Assembly (NCBI GenBank): GCA_947174945.1
Contig: CAMWKZ010000006.1
Location: 20,479 to 84,478 of the forward strand
Source: an uncultured Prevotellaceae bacterium
GTDB lineage: Bacteria > Bacteroidota > Bacteroidia > Bacteroidales > Bacteroidaceae
Length of the DNA stretch: 64,000 nucleotides
Reading direction: 5' to 3'
Shown: one piece after another, positions 34,031-43,733 of the stretch
Position numbering within the stretch: position 1 is the first letter of the stretch
Layout of the letters: each line of letters begins with the position of its first letter
Notes under the pieces: generated by a model
Seen by the model: only the letters and a program-made list of their open reading frames with translations
Told to the model about the DNA's origin: nothing
The model's database searches: none
Translations under genes and position numbers: made by a program

Positions 34031-36262
34031 TTACCGCCATTCCATCGATATGCGATGCAGCATCGTGGTGCTCTCGCCGCAGGAGCCGGTATGCTGGATA
34101 TGAACCCCGCCAAAGCTGTTGGGTTCCACTTGGGTCGTCAGTGTCACCTCGTGAGGCAGCGTAGAGCCAGCTGGCCGAGGTGTCTTTGTGGTGACATGAG
34201 CCGTGAGTGTCTGGTCGTTGAAATCGAGTGAAATGGTGCAGCCCGTGCGGTAGCAGGTGGCAGAAACGGCTTCTGAAATGGGGGTTACCACTCCGTTGGC
34301 ATAGCGTACCAGCAGGAAGTCGACGGCCTTGGCGTGTTTGGTGGTGCGGACAATGCGCAGGCCGTAGCCCGTTAGCGTCTGCGTGTCAAACTTCAGGCAG
34401 ATGTCCATATACTGGCCGGTTGCCGAGCCAAAGCCCTGACCTGCCGTCTTGGTGGGGTCTACCTCCAGCACTAAAGACATATTATTATAGGTACGTTTGA
34501 GCGGCGTATAGAGCAGTCGCGCTCCTCGTTGAGCTTGTAAAAGCCCCATTCCTACGGCACCGTTGTAGCCCTCGGCGTATTCCCACATGGGTTTGTTTTT
34601 GTCAAACTCCCAGGGGAAGTCTGCCGTGTCCTGCGGCTTATAGCCGTCGACGCTCCAATAGCCGGGTATGATTTGGGGTTGCCACTGGCAGGGGAAGTCG
34701 TGGAAATCGGTCGTAAGGGTGGTAATGGTCTTGCTGGGCACCTTGTTTATGTTGCACGTTTTGCTAACGGCAGCGCCGTAGTCGCTACGATGCGACTTAG
34801 GTTCGATAACGACTTTCAGCTCGTGTCCATAGTCTGAAGCTGAGAGCGGATAGACGGTTGTCGGCTCTACATGACTGGTTGCCACGGGTATATTGTCACG
34901 AAACCACGTGATACGCGACTCGTCGTTCTTGGCAGCCGTGTTGAGTGTATAGTGCAACACGGCGCGTCCGTCCTTAACCGTCAGGCGCGGGCGCTTGACG
35001 AAGGTGGGTGGTGGTAACTGCGAGGGCTTGACCGTCAGGTAGCAAGCCGCCTCACGCCCGTCCTCCGTCGTAGCCATTACGCAGAAACTAACCGTTTCAT
35101 CGGTACTGTTCGAAGGGATAACGATAACGGAGCTGTCTGCCTCTGCCGTTAATATAGCGTAGGATTCATAGCCCTTGGCAATGTGCCAAAGTACGGGTTC
35201 TGGACAATGGAGGCGCAGGGTGTCACGTCCCGTCAATAGGGTGGCTTCATGTTGGCTAATGTCTAAGAAGGGAGCCTGTTGGAAGGATGGAGTAAGCAAG
35301 GCAGGCTGCAGGGTATTCTGTGGCTGTCGGTTGCCAATGGTATAGGGCTTCCCGTTGAGTGTGAAGTTCCGCTGATAACAGCGGAGCCACGGCTGGGGAT
35401 AGGCCGTCCATCCGACGTAGATGTTGTCGGAAGCTGCGTGATAGCGGCAATCAATAACGGTCATGGGGCCTCCCTGCTTGGCGAAATACATTTCATGGTT
35501 GTCGCTCTTTACGTTGAAATCGCAGTCAATGAACATCGCCCCTCGCCCGGAAGTGCTCCAAAAAGGCTTTTGACCGTAGAGGTCGAAGTTACAGTGGCGG
35601 TAGATGGCCGTGCCGTTTAAAGCATCGTCCGTACATTCAAAATGGCAACCTTCGTAGTAGGAGTACTTGGCACCGTTCAGGGGATTCAGGTTCAGGCGGC
35701 TGATAAATCGCACTTGGCGGGCCACAAGCGTGTCGCCATGCACGTAGCCTACATGGGCTTGCGTGATAGCGTCGTTGCGTCGTTTGCGGTTCAGCTGTGG
35801 GTTCTTGGGGTAGACAAGGTCGACGTTACAGTAGTTGCCCAACGTCATGTTCTCCACTTTCAGTGTCTTCACCCAGCAGTCGAGCATGGTAAAGTTGCCG
35901 ATGGCTCCTTGTGTCTGTCCACGCTGCGAGGCCAGCACCACGTCCTCTGCCTTTTCGCCCATTCCAACGAGATGCAGATAGGCACAGTGCAACGTCATGC
36001 CAAATGGCTCGCGTCCGTCGCGTCCCACTCTGACAGCTGGGTCGTCGGGGTCGTCAAGCCAGTAGACACCCGGACGGATATAGACGGTCATAGGGCATTC
36101 AGCCGTCCCGTTCTTCAGATGAGCAGCAGCCTCCTGAAAGGTTCTATACACGTGGGGAATACCTGAAACACCCTCTGCATCAACCATAATGTGGAGGGAA
36201 TCAAGGCTCTGAGCCAGAGCCACTACGGGCATAAAGGCCCATAACAACAAAAATCGGCGCAT
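34031..36262 (-). CDS. Secreted right-handed beta-helix protein (pectin lyase/pectinesterase-like fold)
   Basis: The 743-residue protein starts with a signal peptide (MRRFLLLWAFMPVVALAQS). The N-terminal half (about 20-330) resembles the pectinesterase/pectate lyase beta-helix (IPHVYRTFQEAAAHLKNG, MTVYIRPGVYWLDD, then repeated short strands such as NGTAIYRHCNFDLYGQ and GAMFIDCDFNVKS). The C-terminal half is beta-rich, with Ig-like and lectin-like parts (from about 520). Active-site residues for a named enzyme cannot be assigned. It may act on plant or host polysaccharides at the cell surface. A 41-codon upstream extension lacks a signal peptide, so the start at 36262 is preferred. Confidence 0.75.
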   Translation of the reverse strand: MRRFLLLWAFMPVVALAQSLDSLHIMVDAEGVSGIPHVYRTFQEAAAHLKNGTAECPMTVYIRPGVYWLDDPDDPAVRVGRDGREPFGMTLHCAYLHLVGMGEKAEDVVLASQRGQTQGAIGNFTMLDCWVKTLKVENMTLGNYCNVDLVYPKNPQLNRKRRNDAITQAHVGYVHGDTLVARQVRFISRLNLNPLNGAKYSYYEGCHFECTDDALNGTAIYRHCNFDLYGQKPFWSTSGRGAMFIDCDFNVKSDNHEMYFAKQGGPMTVIDCRYHAASDNIYVGWTAYPQPWLRCYQRNFTLNGKPYTIGNRQPQNTLQPALLTPSFQQAPFLDISQHEATLLTGRDTLRLHCPEPVLWHIAKGYESYAILTAEADSSVIVIPSNSTDETVSFCVMATTEDGREAACYLTVKPSQLPPPTFVKRPRLTVKDGRAVLHYTLNTAAKNDESRITWFRDNIPVATSHVEPTTVYPLSASDYGHELKVVIEPKSHRSDYGAAVSKTCNINKVPSKTITTLTTDFHDFPCQWQPQIIPGYWSVDGYKPQDTADFPWEFDKNKPMWEYAEGYNGAVGMGLLQAQRGARLLYTPLKRTYNNMSLVLEVDPTKTAGQGFGSATGQYMDICLKFDTQTLTGYGLRIVRTTKHAKAVDFLLVRYANGVVTPISEAVSATCYRTGCTISLDFNDQTLTAHVTTKTPRPAGSTLPHEVTLTTQVEPNSFGGVHIQHTGSCGESTTMLHRISMEWR

Positions 36263-36269
36263 GAAAAGT

Positions 36270-37262
36270 TTAATTTCTATCCTTGTAGATGAGTTTGTTA
36301 GCCCCAGAGGTAAGCTCCAGTTCGTCACGATGTGCAGTGATAAACGAGTCAATATGGCGCTTGCGCTTGTCTTCCAGAATCTCATCTACGGCTATCAGGA
36401 TGCCCGTTTCCTCAACGTCGCCAAAGCCGTAGTTGATGGCTGTGCCAAAGAGCTTCATCGTTGGCGATAGTCCCATGTAGGCATTCACCAACGGCGGAAT
36501 ATTGTAGCCTAACTTTCTTATCTCACCATTCAGCGTTCTGTAGTCTTCCTTAAATGTCTTGCCACAGAAAAGTCGCTCCAGTTCCAGCGGGTCTGTCTCC
36601 AGTTCCAGCGGTTTCAACGGGATAATGAGGTCTTCTTTGTCATCAAAGTGCTTCTTCAGAAAATAGAGTATCATGTCGCGTCCCTTACGGATGTAAGAGG
36701 GGTACATGGTCATCTTACCGAAGTAATAACGGATGTTAGGACGGATGACCGTCAGTGCCCCTAACCCGTCCCAAAGGTTGTCGAGGGCAAATAGGCTCTT
36801 GGCTCCCATGCGTGACGACTGGTAGGGTAATGATACAAAAGAGCGTCCTAGTTCTACCGTCTGGGGGGCATATTCCTTGATAAACTTCTCGGAGAAATGG
36901 AACATGTGGCTGGTGGCCAGAATGGGCTGTCCCTGAGCGTTGTACTCCCAGTCTGTACCCAGCAGATAGCGATAGCCGCCAATTATCTCTTCTTCGTCAG
37001 GATTCCACACAATCAGCTGCTTGTAACAGTTGGTACAAGTGTCAAATTCGTCAATATCCACCTCTTTGCCTGTGCCGCCGCCTGCCTCGCGGAAAGCTAT
37101 CTCACGCAGTCGACCAATCTCCTGCATTACGTGGGGTGCATTGTGCGCTGTAATGACGTAGATTTCGTTGTTGCTCTTGTTGGTCATGCGCAACTGCTTG
37201 TCAGGGGTTAGCTCGCTTTTGAGCACGTCTTTGCTAATAGGTTGGATAATTGGTTGTTCCAT
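36270..37262 (-). CDS. glsB: GNAT-type N-acyltransferase, GlsB-like (glycine lipid synthesis)
   Basis: The 330-residue protein belongs to the hemolysin-like GNAT acyltransferases (IGRLREIAFREAGGGTG, EIIGGYRYLLG, VELGRSFVSLPYQSS, YYFGKMTMYPSYI, GLSPTMKLFGTAINYGFGDVEETG). In Bacteroides thetaiotaomicron an adjacent N-acyltransferase/O-acyltransferase pair, GlsB and GlsA, makes glycine lipids by loading 3-hydroxy fatty acids on glycine. The same pairing here supports the call. It follows the PlsC-like gene by 19 bases. Ornithine lipid synthesis is the alternative. Confidence 0.8.
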   Translation of the reverse strand: MEQPIIQPISKDVLKSELTPDKQLRMTNKSNNEIYVITAHNAPHVMQEIGRLREIAFREAGGGTGKEVDIDEFDTCTNCYKQLIVWNPDEEEIIGGYRYLLGTDWEYNAQGQPILATSHMFHFSEKFIKEYAPQTVELGRSFVSLPYQSSRMGAKSLFALDNLWDGLGALTVIRPNIRYYFGKMTMYPSYIRKGRDMILYFLKKHFDDKEDLIIPLKPLELETDPLELERLFCGKTFKEDYRTLNGEIRKLGYNIPPLVNAYMGLSPTMKLFGTAINYGFGDVEETGILIAVDEILEDKRKRHIDSFITAHRDELELTSGANKLIYKDRN

Positions 37263-37281
37263 TGTTTTTCGTTAGAAAGGT

Positions 37282-38109
37282 TTATAGGGAATAGGCTATA
37301 TCTTGCACATATTGCGCCCATTGTTGGGGTGATTTGCTCTTATCGAAAGTCTGCCAGGGGATAGGCTTGCCAATGCGCACCTCAAAGGTCTTGCCTACGT
37401 TCTTGTACATCTCATCGACTAAGAAGAGCATAGCCAAGTTGAAAGGCAGGTGTTTGTCGCTGAAGTTGGCCAGTCGGTAGAAGAAGTTGGAGTTCTGGCC
37501 GCTAAAGTGGATAGGTACGACGTCGCGCTGGTATTCTACACTCTTCTGGATAAAGGTCTTTGACCATGCAATGTCTCGGATAGTACCATCCTTCTGACGG
37601 CGTGAGCAGATGCCAGCAGGATACATCAGCATGTGGTTCTGACTCTCAAAACCAGCCTTCACCATAGCTGGAAAGTTACGGCTCTGATGCCCTGTCTTAT
37701 TGATGGGAATACAGAGCGAAGCCAACCCTGGCAGGTTCATCAGCAAGTCGTTGACCAAATAACGGAAACGCGAATGATAGTGTCGCCCGATGATAGCTCC
37801 CAGTGCCACACCGTCTTCACCACCTAAAGGATGGTTGGAAACAAAGGTGTACAAGCGTCCGTCTTCTGGGTCTGGCAAGTTTTCACGCCCCTTTACCTCT
37901 AAGGTCATCTGCAAGTAGCGCACGCATTCTTCCAGCCAGTCAGTACCAACCTTGCCCCGTGACTCCCACAGAAAGGCATTCACCTCGTCTTGGTGGATAA
38001 TACGTTTCAGCCACGACACCAACGGACGCGGCATCCACTTTGCCTTTGTGCCCATCTTGTCTTTCAGAATGTTATCAATATCGATTGTTTTCTCTGTAAT
38101 TTGTTCCAT
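37282..38109 (-). CDS. glsA: PlsC-type O-acyltransferase, GlsA-like
   Basis: The 275-residue membrane-associated acyltransferase has the H-x4-D type motif in FVSNHPLGGEDG, then a glycine-rich FRYLVNDLLMNLPG, and IPINKTGHQSRNFPAMVKAG and MLMYPAGICSRR, which align with PlsC motifs. It would add the second acyl chain to the product of GlsB to finish a glycine (or ornithine) lipid. It is first in a two-gene unit. A TAATTTTG box lies 27 bases upstream. It is divergent from the mraZ/dcw cluster. Confidence 0.78.
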   Translation of the reverse strand: MEQITEKTIDIDNILKDKMGTKAKWMPRPLVSWLKRIIHQDEVNAFLWESRGKVGTDWLEECVRYLQMTLEVKGRENLPDPEDGRLYTFVSNHPLGGEDGVALGAIIGRHYHSRFRYLVNDLLMNLPGLASLCIPINKTGHQSRNFPAMVKAGFESQNHMLMYPAGICSRRQKDGTIRDIAWSKTFIQKSVEYQRDVVPIHFSGQNSNFFYRLANFSDKHLPFNLAMLFLVDEMYKNVGKTFEVRIGKPIPWQTFDKSKSPQQWAQYVQDIAYSL

Positions 38110-38135
38110 CTTTCACGGACATTGCTAACAGTTTG

Positions 38136-38143
38136 CAAAATTA
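38136..38143 (-). promoter_or_regulatory. -7 element of the glsA-glsB unit
   Basis: TAATTTTG on the minus strand lies 27 bases before the glsA ATG. No TTTG is found 19-21 bases further upstream, so it is only a half match. Confidence 0.4.
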
Positions 38144-38224
38144 GGAAAAAATTCGTGAATAACTATACTTTATCGGCAAAAAATCAAGCCTTACGAGTGT
38201 TTTAAAAAATATTCACTAAAAAAA

Positions 38225-38250
38225 GTGGAGAAATGTGGAGGATTGTGGGG
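38225..38250 (+). promoter_or_regulatory. Predicted MraZ operator (three direct repeats)
   Basis: GTGGAG (38225-38230), GTGGAG (38235-38240) and GTGGGG (38245-38250) are spaced exactly 10 bp, one helical turn. MraZ proteins in other bacteria bind G-rich direct repeats of this kind ahead of their own gene. The array occupies the place of the -33 element and ends ten bases before the -7 box, so MraZ bound here should control the whole dcw cluster. Confidence 0.75.
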
Positions 38251-38259
38251 GGAAATGAT

Positions 38260-38267
38260 TAATTTTG
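38260..38267 (+). promoter_or_regulatory. -7 element of the dcw cluster promoter
   Basis: TAATTTTG lies 29 bases before the GTG start of mraZ. The -33 TTTG is missing, because the MraZ-type repeats lie there, which suggests a regulated or weak promoter. Confidence 0.6.
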
Positions 38268-38296
38268 CAGCCAAACTCACAAACTTATAAGTACAC

Positions 38297-38749
38297 GTGC
38301 GATTTTTAGGTAACATAGAGGCCAAGACCGATGCCAAAGGGCGTGCTTTCCTGCCTGCCATCTTCCGAAAGGTATTGCAGGCAGGAGGCGATGAACGACT
38401 GGTGCTCCGCAAGGATGTATTCCAGCCCTGCCTCGTGTTGTATCCTGAAAGTATCTGGAACGAACAGATGGACGCATTGAGAGCCCGCCTGAACCGCTGG
38501 AACAAGCAACATCAGCAGGTGTTTCGTCAGTTTGTTAGTGAGGTGGAGTTGCTGACACTCGATGGTAATGGTCGTTTCCTGCTCCCCAAAAGATATTTGT
38601 GCATGGCCGAGATAGAGCAGAGTATTAAGTTCATCGGTATGGGCGATACCATTGAGATATGGAGTAATCGTAAAGCCGAAGAACAACAAATGAAACCTGA
38701 GGAGTTCGGACAGGCTTTGGAAGAACTGATGATAGAAGGAGAACAATGA
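38297..38749 (+). CDS. mraZ: Division/cell wall cluster transcriptional regulator MraZ
   Basis: The 150-residue protein has two AbrB-like MraZ half-domains (FLGNIEAKTDAKGRAFLPAIFRK and EVELLTLDGNGRFLLPKRYLCMA), which bind DNA as a ring-shaped oligomer. It starts with GTG, and the next codons match the family N-terminus (MRFLGN). The predicted operator lies just upstream, so it probably regulates its own operon. Its stop overlaps the rsmH start by four bases (ATGA). Confidence 0.93.
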   Translation: MRFLGNIEAKTDAKGRAFLPAIFRKVLQAGGDERLVLRKDVFQPCLVLYPESIWNEQMDALRARLNRWNKQHQQVFRQFVSEVELLTLDGNGRFLLPKRYLCMAEIEQSIKFIGMGDTIEIWSNRKAEEQQMKPEEFGQALEELMIEGEQ

Positions 38750-39657
38750 TAATAACTGCTGAGACATATCACGTTCCTGTACTTCTGAAGGAAAGTGTTG
38801 ACGGGCTGGATATCCGGCCCGACGGCATTTACGTAGATGTAACCTTTGGAGGGGGAGGGCACTCCCGTGAGATTCTGAGCCGACTGGGTAGGAACGGCCA
38901 CCTATACAGCTTTGACCAGGATGCTGACACAGAAAGGAATATTGTCAACGATGATAGATTTACCTTCGTGCGTAGCAACTTCAGATACATACACAATTGG
39001 ATGCAATATTATGGTGTGGAGCGGATTGATGGCCTGTTGGCTGACCTTGGCGTGTCGAGCCATCACTTCGATGATGAAACGCGTGGATTCTCTTTCCGAT
39101 TCAATGCACCGCTGGATATGCGCATGAACAAAAGGGCAGGATTGACGGCTGCCGACATATTGAATAACTATACAGAGGAACAGTTGGCTGATGTGTTGTA
39201 TCTGTATGGGGAACTGAAGAACGCAAGGCGACTTGCCAAAGCCATTGTTAATGGCCGACAGCAAAAGGCTATCATGACGACAGCTGACTTAGGAGAAGTT
39301 ATTGAGCCATTCATGCGTTCAGAACGAGAAAAGAAAGACCTGGCACGTGTGTATCAGGCTTTGCGTATTGAGGTGAATCACGAAATGGATGCCCTGCGTG
39401 ATATGTTATGCAAGGCAACCCAATTGTTACGTCAGGGAGGACGGCTTAGCGTTATTACTTATCATTCGTTGGAGGACCGTATCGTGAAGAACGTGATGAA
39501 AACGGGCAACGTGGAAGGGAAATTGGAGCAGGATTTCTATGGACGAATTAGTAGTCCGTTCCGATTCGCCAGCAAAGTAGCTGTTCCCTCAGACGAGGAA
39601 CAACAGCATAATCCGCGTAGCAGGAGTGCGAAATTGAGAATAGCAGAGAAAGCATAA
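38746..39657 (+). CDS. rsmH: 16S rRNA (cytosine-1402-N4) methyltransferase RsmH (MraW)
   Basis: The 303-residue SAM enzyme methylates C1402 of 16S rRNA. Motifs: HVPVLLKESVDGL, VDVTFGGGGHSREIL (SAM site), GLLADLGVSSHHFDD, GFSFRFNAPLDMRMN and LSVITYHSLEDRIVKN. It starts inside the mraZ stop codon and is followed after six bases by ftsL. It is a normal second gene of the dcw cluster. Confidence 0.96.
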   Translation: MIITAETYHVPVLLKESVDGLDIRPDGIYVDVTFGGGGHSREILSRLGRNGHLYSFDQDADTERNIVNDDRFTFVRSNFRYIHNWMQYYGVERIDGLLADLGVSSHHFDDETRGFSFRFNAPLDMRMNKRAGLTAADILNNYTEEQLADVLYLYGELKNARRLAKAIVNGRQQKAIMTTADLGEVIEPFMRSEREKKDLARVYQALRIEVNHEMDALRDMLCKATQLLRQGGRLSVITYHSLEDRIVKNVMKTGNVEGKLEQDFYGRISSPFRFASKVAVPSDEEQQHNPRSRSAKLRIAEKA

Positions 39658-39663
39658 GCAGAT

Positions 39664-40131
39664 ATGGCAGAGGATATTAACAACATACAAGAAAAGGTGC
39701 AACAGGAAGAGTCGACCTCCAAACAACATGAGGAGATGTCGGAAAAGAAACTGAAAGACACCATCAAGAAAATCAAGGAGACGGCCAGCGAGGAAGATAT
39801 ACATCCGTCTCAACAGCTCAACCTGCGCACTATTCTGGGTGGTGACTTGTTGACTACGGAGGTGGTACGTTCGCAAATATGGCTTTTCATCATGATTGTT
39901 GCCTTTACCATTATCTATGTTGCTTTCCGTTACCAGTGCCAGCAAGACATGCTGACCATTGACCGCCTGGAAGAAGAATTAAAGAATGCTAAGTTTAGTG
40001 CACTTAGCTCATCAAGTGGGTTGACGGAGAAATGTCGTGAAAGTCGTGTGTTGGATATATTGAAGCAGAATAAAGACTCTTTGTTGCATCAGGCAGACCA
40101 ACCGCCTTATATTATAGAAATACCAGAGTAG
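39664..40131 (+). CDS. ftsL: FtsL-like divisome protein
   Basis: The 155-residue protein has a long, charged cytoplasmic N-terminus (about 1-75, Glu/Lys-rich coiled coil), one transmembrane segment (IWLFIMIVAFTIIYVAFRY, about 75-95) and a short periplasmic coiled coil (LTIDRLEEELKNAKF). Position between rsmH and ftsI and this topology identify it as the FtsL of Bacteroidota, which links FtsQ to the FtsW/FtsI synthase. Sequence identity to E. coli FtsL is not expected. The long N-terminus is a feature of the phylum. Confidence 0.8.
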   Translation: MAEDINNIQEKVQQEESTSKQHEEMSEKKLKDTIKKIKETASEEDIHPSQQLNLRTILGGDLLTTEVVRSQIWLFIMIVAFTIIYVAFRYQCQQDMLTIDRLEEELKNAKFSALSSSSGLTEKCRESRVLDILKQNKDSLLHQADQPPYIIEIPE

Positions 40132-40137
40132 AGAAAT

Positions 40138-42258
40138 ATGAGCAGGTTTGACAAAGATAGAGTAATACCGCGCTACATGGCTATAGCCATTGTATTGACG
40201 CTCATCGGCTTTGCCATTATCGGCAAGGCTCTCTACATCATGACGGCCAAGAAGCAATATTGGACGGAGGTGGCCGACCGATTAAAACGTGATTCTGTCA
40301 GTGTGCAGCCAAGTAGGGGCAACATTCTCAGTTGTGATGGACAGTTGATGGCCACTTCAATTCCTGAGTATAAGATATTCATGGACTTCCAAGCATCAGG
40401 TTTTGACAACGATACATTATGGTTGGATAAAGTGGACAGTGTTTGCGAGGGACTTAGCAAGATATTCCCTCAGAGGACTGCGGCTGAGTTTAAACGGAGA
40501 TTGGAAGAAGGTCGTCATAAGGAGATTATCAATAAGAAGACGGGTGAAAAGACCATTGGCGCACGCTGGTGGAACATTTGGCCCAATCGTATTGACTTTA
40601 ACACTTTTATGGAGGTTAAGAGCTTACCTTTCCTAAATATGCCAAAGAATAAAAGTGGACTTTGTTGGGAGGAATATAACTCACGTCGTCGTCCGTTTGG
40701 TACATTGGCACAGCGAACTTTAGGAGGTACGATGTTAGCTACTGATTCAGCTTATTTCGGATTGGAGTTGGGTTACGACACTATTTTGCGTGGAACACCA
40801 GGTATTACAGGACGTCGCAAGATTCTGAACAGATATATGAACATACCTGTGACATTACCTGTTAACGGGGGAGATATTGTGACAACCATTGATGTGAATA
40901 TGCAGGATTTGGCAGAACGTGCTGTGTTGGACGAACTAAAACTTATCAATGGTGAGATGGGCGTAGCTATCCTAATGGAGGTGGAAACTGGTGATGTGAA
41001 AGCTATTGTCAATATGCTCAGAAATAGTGATGGCAATTACATCGAAGCTGTCAACTCGGCTATTAGTTATCGCTGTGAACCGGGCTCGGTGTTCAAGACG
41101 GCCTCGTTCCTTGTGGCACTGGATGATGAGGTCGTAGATACTGGTTACGTCATCCGTACAGGTTGTGGTATATATCCTATGTATGGACGTGAGATGAAAG
41201 ACCACAACTGGCGCCGTGGCGGTTATGGTGACATTAGCGTAGCTCGTACACTGGAGGTTAGTTCAAATATTGGTGTGAGTTACGTTATTGACCATTTTTA
41301 TCATGATGATGCAGAACGATATGTGAAAGGACTTTATCGTGTTGGCATCGGTGAGGATTTGAAACTACAAGATATCTTGCCAGGTTATCGTCCTCCAATT
41401 ATCCGTATGCCACACCGTAAGAAAAACGGACGTTATGATGATAACTGGTATGCTACGACCCTGCCATGGATGTCCATCGGTTATGAAACTCAGATTGCAC
41501 CTATTAATACGGTAACATTTTATAATGCTATTGCTAACAATGGTAAGATGATGCGTCCCCGTTTTGTGAAGAAGGTGTTGAAAAATGGCGAGGTCGTACA
41601 GGAGTTTCCACCAGAAGTCATTAAGGAACGCATAGCCAAACCTAAGGCTATCGAGATGATGCAAACTATCTTGGAACACGTGGTTAGTCAGGGATTGGGG
41701 CGTAAGGCTGGTTCACCATTGTTTAAGGTGGCAGGCAAGACTGGAACAGCTCAGGTGTCGCAGGGTAAAGCTGGCTATAAAAGTGGTGTAATGCAGTATT
41801 GGCTTTCCTTTGCGGGCTACTTTCCTGCTGACAATCCTCGTTATTCGTGTATCGTGTGTCTGAAGAAGTCGGGGTCTCCTGCCTCGGGTGGTGGTATGAG
41901 TGGTGTCGTGTTTCACCATATTGCTGAAGGAGTGATGGCACGCAACCTGAAGATGAGTGTAGAAGATGCTCACGATGAGAACTCTGTTGTTATTCCTGAT
42001 GTAAAAGGTGGTAATGCTAAGGATGCTAATTACGTATTGGATAAGCTGAAAATAGATAAGCGTGTGTCGCAAGAAGGAAAAATGGCACAAAACACAACTC
42101 CTGACGTGATAGGAATGGGTGCCAAGGATGCCGTTTATTTGTTGGAGAGCCGTGGATTGCGTGTTAAGTTGCATGGACGAGGCAAGGTGAAGAAGCAAAG
42201 TTACCCTGCTGGTAAGACTATCATGAAAGGTTGTGAATGTATTTTGATATTAGAATAA
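40138..42258 (+). CDS. ftsI: Division-specific transpeptidase (FtsI/PBP3 type) with PASTA domains
   Basis: The 706-residue class B penicillin-binding protein cross-links septal peptidoglycan. It has an N-terminal membrane anchor (about 13-35), a pedestal domain (VSVQPSRGNILSCDG) and the transpeptidase with SxxK in PGSVFKTAS, SxN in EVSSNIGVS and KTG in VAGKTGTAQ. Two PASTA-like repeats follow at the C-terminus (VVIPDVKGGNAKDANYVL and TPDVIGMGAKDAVYLLESRG). PASTA domains on a division PBP are familiar in Gram-positives and in Bacteroidota. It starts six bases after ftsL and precedes murE. Confidence 0.95.
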   Translation: MSRFDKDRVIPRYMAIAIVLTLIGFAIIGKALYIMTAKKQYWTEVADRLKRDSVSVQPSRGNILSCDGQLMATSIPEYKIFMDFQASGFDNDTLWLDKVDSVCEGLSKIFPQRTAAEFKRRLEEGRHKEIINKKTGEKTIGARWWNIWPNRIDFNTFMEVKSLPFLNMPKNKSGLCWEEYNSRRRPFGTLAQRTLGGTMLATDSAYFGLELGYDTILRGTPGITGRRKILNRYMNIPVTLPVNGGDIVTTIDVNMQDLAERAVLDELKLINGEMGVAILMEVETGDVKAIVNMLRNSDGNYIEAVNSAISYRCEPGSVFKTASFLVALDDEVVDTGYVIRTGCGIYPMYGREMKDHNWRRGGYGDISVARTLEVSSNIGVSYVIDHFYHDDAERYVKGLYRVGIGEDLKLQDILPGYRPPIIRMPHRKKNGRYDDNWYATTLPWMSIGYETQIAPINTVTFYNAIANNGKMMRPRFVKKVLKNGEVVQEFPPEVIKERIAKPKAIEMMQTILEHVVSQGLGRKAGSPLFKVAGKTGTAQVSQGKAGYKSGVMQYWLSFAGYFPADNPRYSCIVCLKKSGSPASGGGMSGVVFHHIAEGVMARNLKMSVEDAHDENSVVIPDVKGGNAKDANYVLDKLKIDKRVSQEGKMAQNTTPDVIGMGAKDAVYLLESRGLRVKLHGRGKVKKQSYPAGKTIMKGCECILILE

Positions 42259-42273
42259 ATAAAATAAAGATGT

Positions 42274-43728
42274 ATGAAACTAAGCGAACTGCTTAAATAC
42301 GTCAAGCCCATCACTATCATTGGTGATTCGGAGGCTGAGATTACAGGTGTGAATATCGATTCACGCAAGGTTGAGAAAGGACATTTGTTTGTTGCCATCA
42401 AAGGCACACAGACGGACGGGCATCACTTTATTCCTAAGGCATTGGAATTGGGAGCCGTAGCTGTGCTGTGTGAAGATGTTCCAGAAAAGCACCAGCAAGG
42501 TGTCACCTATGTACAAGTTGACTCTACAGAGGAGGTTGTGGGGTCTGTGGCTACTGTTTTTTATGGGGAGCCGTCGCTTAAATTGAAGTTGGTGGGTGTT
42601 ACAGGTACAAATGGCAAGACAACCATTGCTACCTTATTATATAATATGTTTCGTAAGTTTGGGCATAAGTGTGGTTTATTGTCTACAGTGTGTAACTATA
42701 TCGAAGAAGAGGCTATCCCTGCTAATCATACAACACCTGACCCTATAGAGCTGAATTGTCTACTAAACCTAATGGTAGAGGCTGGATGTGAATATGCTTT
42801 CATGGAGTGTTCCAGCCATGCCATTGCCCAAAAGCGAATAGGTGGACTGAGGTTTGCTGGTGGATTATTTACTAACTTAACACGTGACCATCTGGACTAT
42901 CATAAAACTTTCGAGAATTATCGTGATGCGAAGAAAGCTTTCTTCGATGCTTTGCCAAAGGATGCTTTTGCCATTACCAATGCTGACGACAAAAATGGGA
43001 GTGTGATGGTACAGAACACGAAGGCACAGGTAAAAACTTATTCTACGCGCATGATGGCTGACTTCCGAGCTCGGATTGTTGAGTGTCATTTCGAGGGTAT
43101 GTATGTAGATATCAATGGCCGTGAGGTGGGTGTGCAATTCATTGGTAAGTTCAATGTCAGTAACCTGCTGGCTGTCTATGGTGCTGCTGCTATGCTTGGT
43201 AAGAGCCCAGAGGATATCCTTATTGTATTGAGCACTTTAAAGAGTGTGGCAGGCCGATTAGAGCCTATTCGTTCGCAAGAAGGAGTGACTGCTGTCGTTG
43301 ACTATGCCCATACCCCCGACGCTTTAGAAAATGTACTGAATGCCATTCATGAGGTGTTGGAGGGAAAGCAGGGTAAGGTCATTACTGTTTGTGGAGCTGG
43401 GGGCAATCGAGATAAGGGCAAGCGTCCACTAATGGCTCAGGAAGCTGTTAAGCAGAGTGACCGTGTTATTATCACGTCAGACAATCCTCGCAATGAGGAG
43501 CCTCAAGACATTATTAATGACATGCTGGCTGGACTGACTCCACAGCAGATGAAGAAAGTTGTTTCCATTGTTGACCGTCGTGAGGCTATTCGTACTGCCT
43601 GCATGATGGCAACGAGAGGTGATGTCGTTCTCATTGCTGGCAAAGGTCATGAAGATTATCAGGAAATCAAGGGTGTAAAGCACCATTTTGATGACCGCGA
43701 AGTAGTAAGAGGGATTTTTAATTTATAA
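42274..43728 (+). CDS. murE: UDP-MurNAc-L-Ala-D-Glu:meso-diaminopimelate ligase
   Basis: The 484-residue Mur ligase adds the third amino acid of the stem peptide. It has the ATP site [18 protein letters not shown], the carbamylated-lysine region, [10 protein letters not shown], and [13 protein letters not shown]. The DNPR motif ([11 protein letters not shown]) marks ligases that use meso-diaminopimelate and not lysine, as expected in a Gram-negative. The N-terminal [20 protein letters not shown] is intact. It follows ftsI after 15 bases. Confidence 0.96.
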   Translation: MKLSELLKYVKPITIIGDSEAEITGVNIDSRKVEKGHLFVAIKGTQTDGHHFIPKALELGAVAVLCEDVPEKHQQGVTYVQVDSTEEVVGSVATVFYGEPSLKLKLVGVTGTNGKTTIATLLYNMFRKFGHKCGLLSTVCNYIEEEAIPANHTTPDPIELNCLLNLMVEAGCEYAFMECSSHAIAQKRIGGLRFAGGLFTNLTRDHLDYHKTFENYRDAKKAFFDALPKDAFAITNADDKNGSVMVQNTKAQVKTYSTRMMADFRARIVECHFEGMYVDINGREVGVQFIGKFNVSNLLAVYGAAAMLGKSPEDILIVLSTLKSVAGRLEPIRSQEGVTAVVDYAHTPDALENVLNAIHEVLEGKQGKVITVCGAGGNRDKGKRPLMAQEAVKQSDRVIITSDNPRNEEPQDIINDMLAGLTPQQMKKVVSIVDRREAIRTACMMATRGDVVLIAGKGHEDYQEIKGVKHHFDDREVVRGIFNL

Positions 43729-43733
43729 TAACG

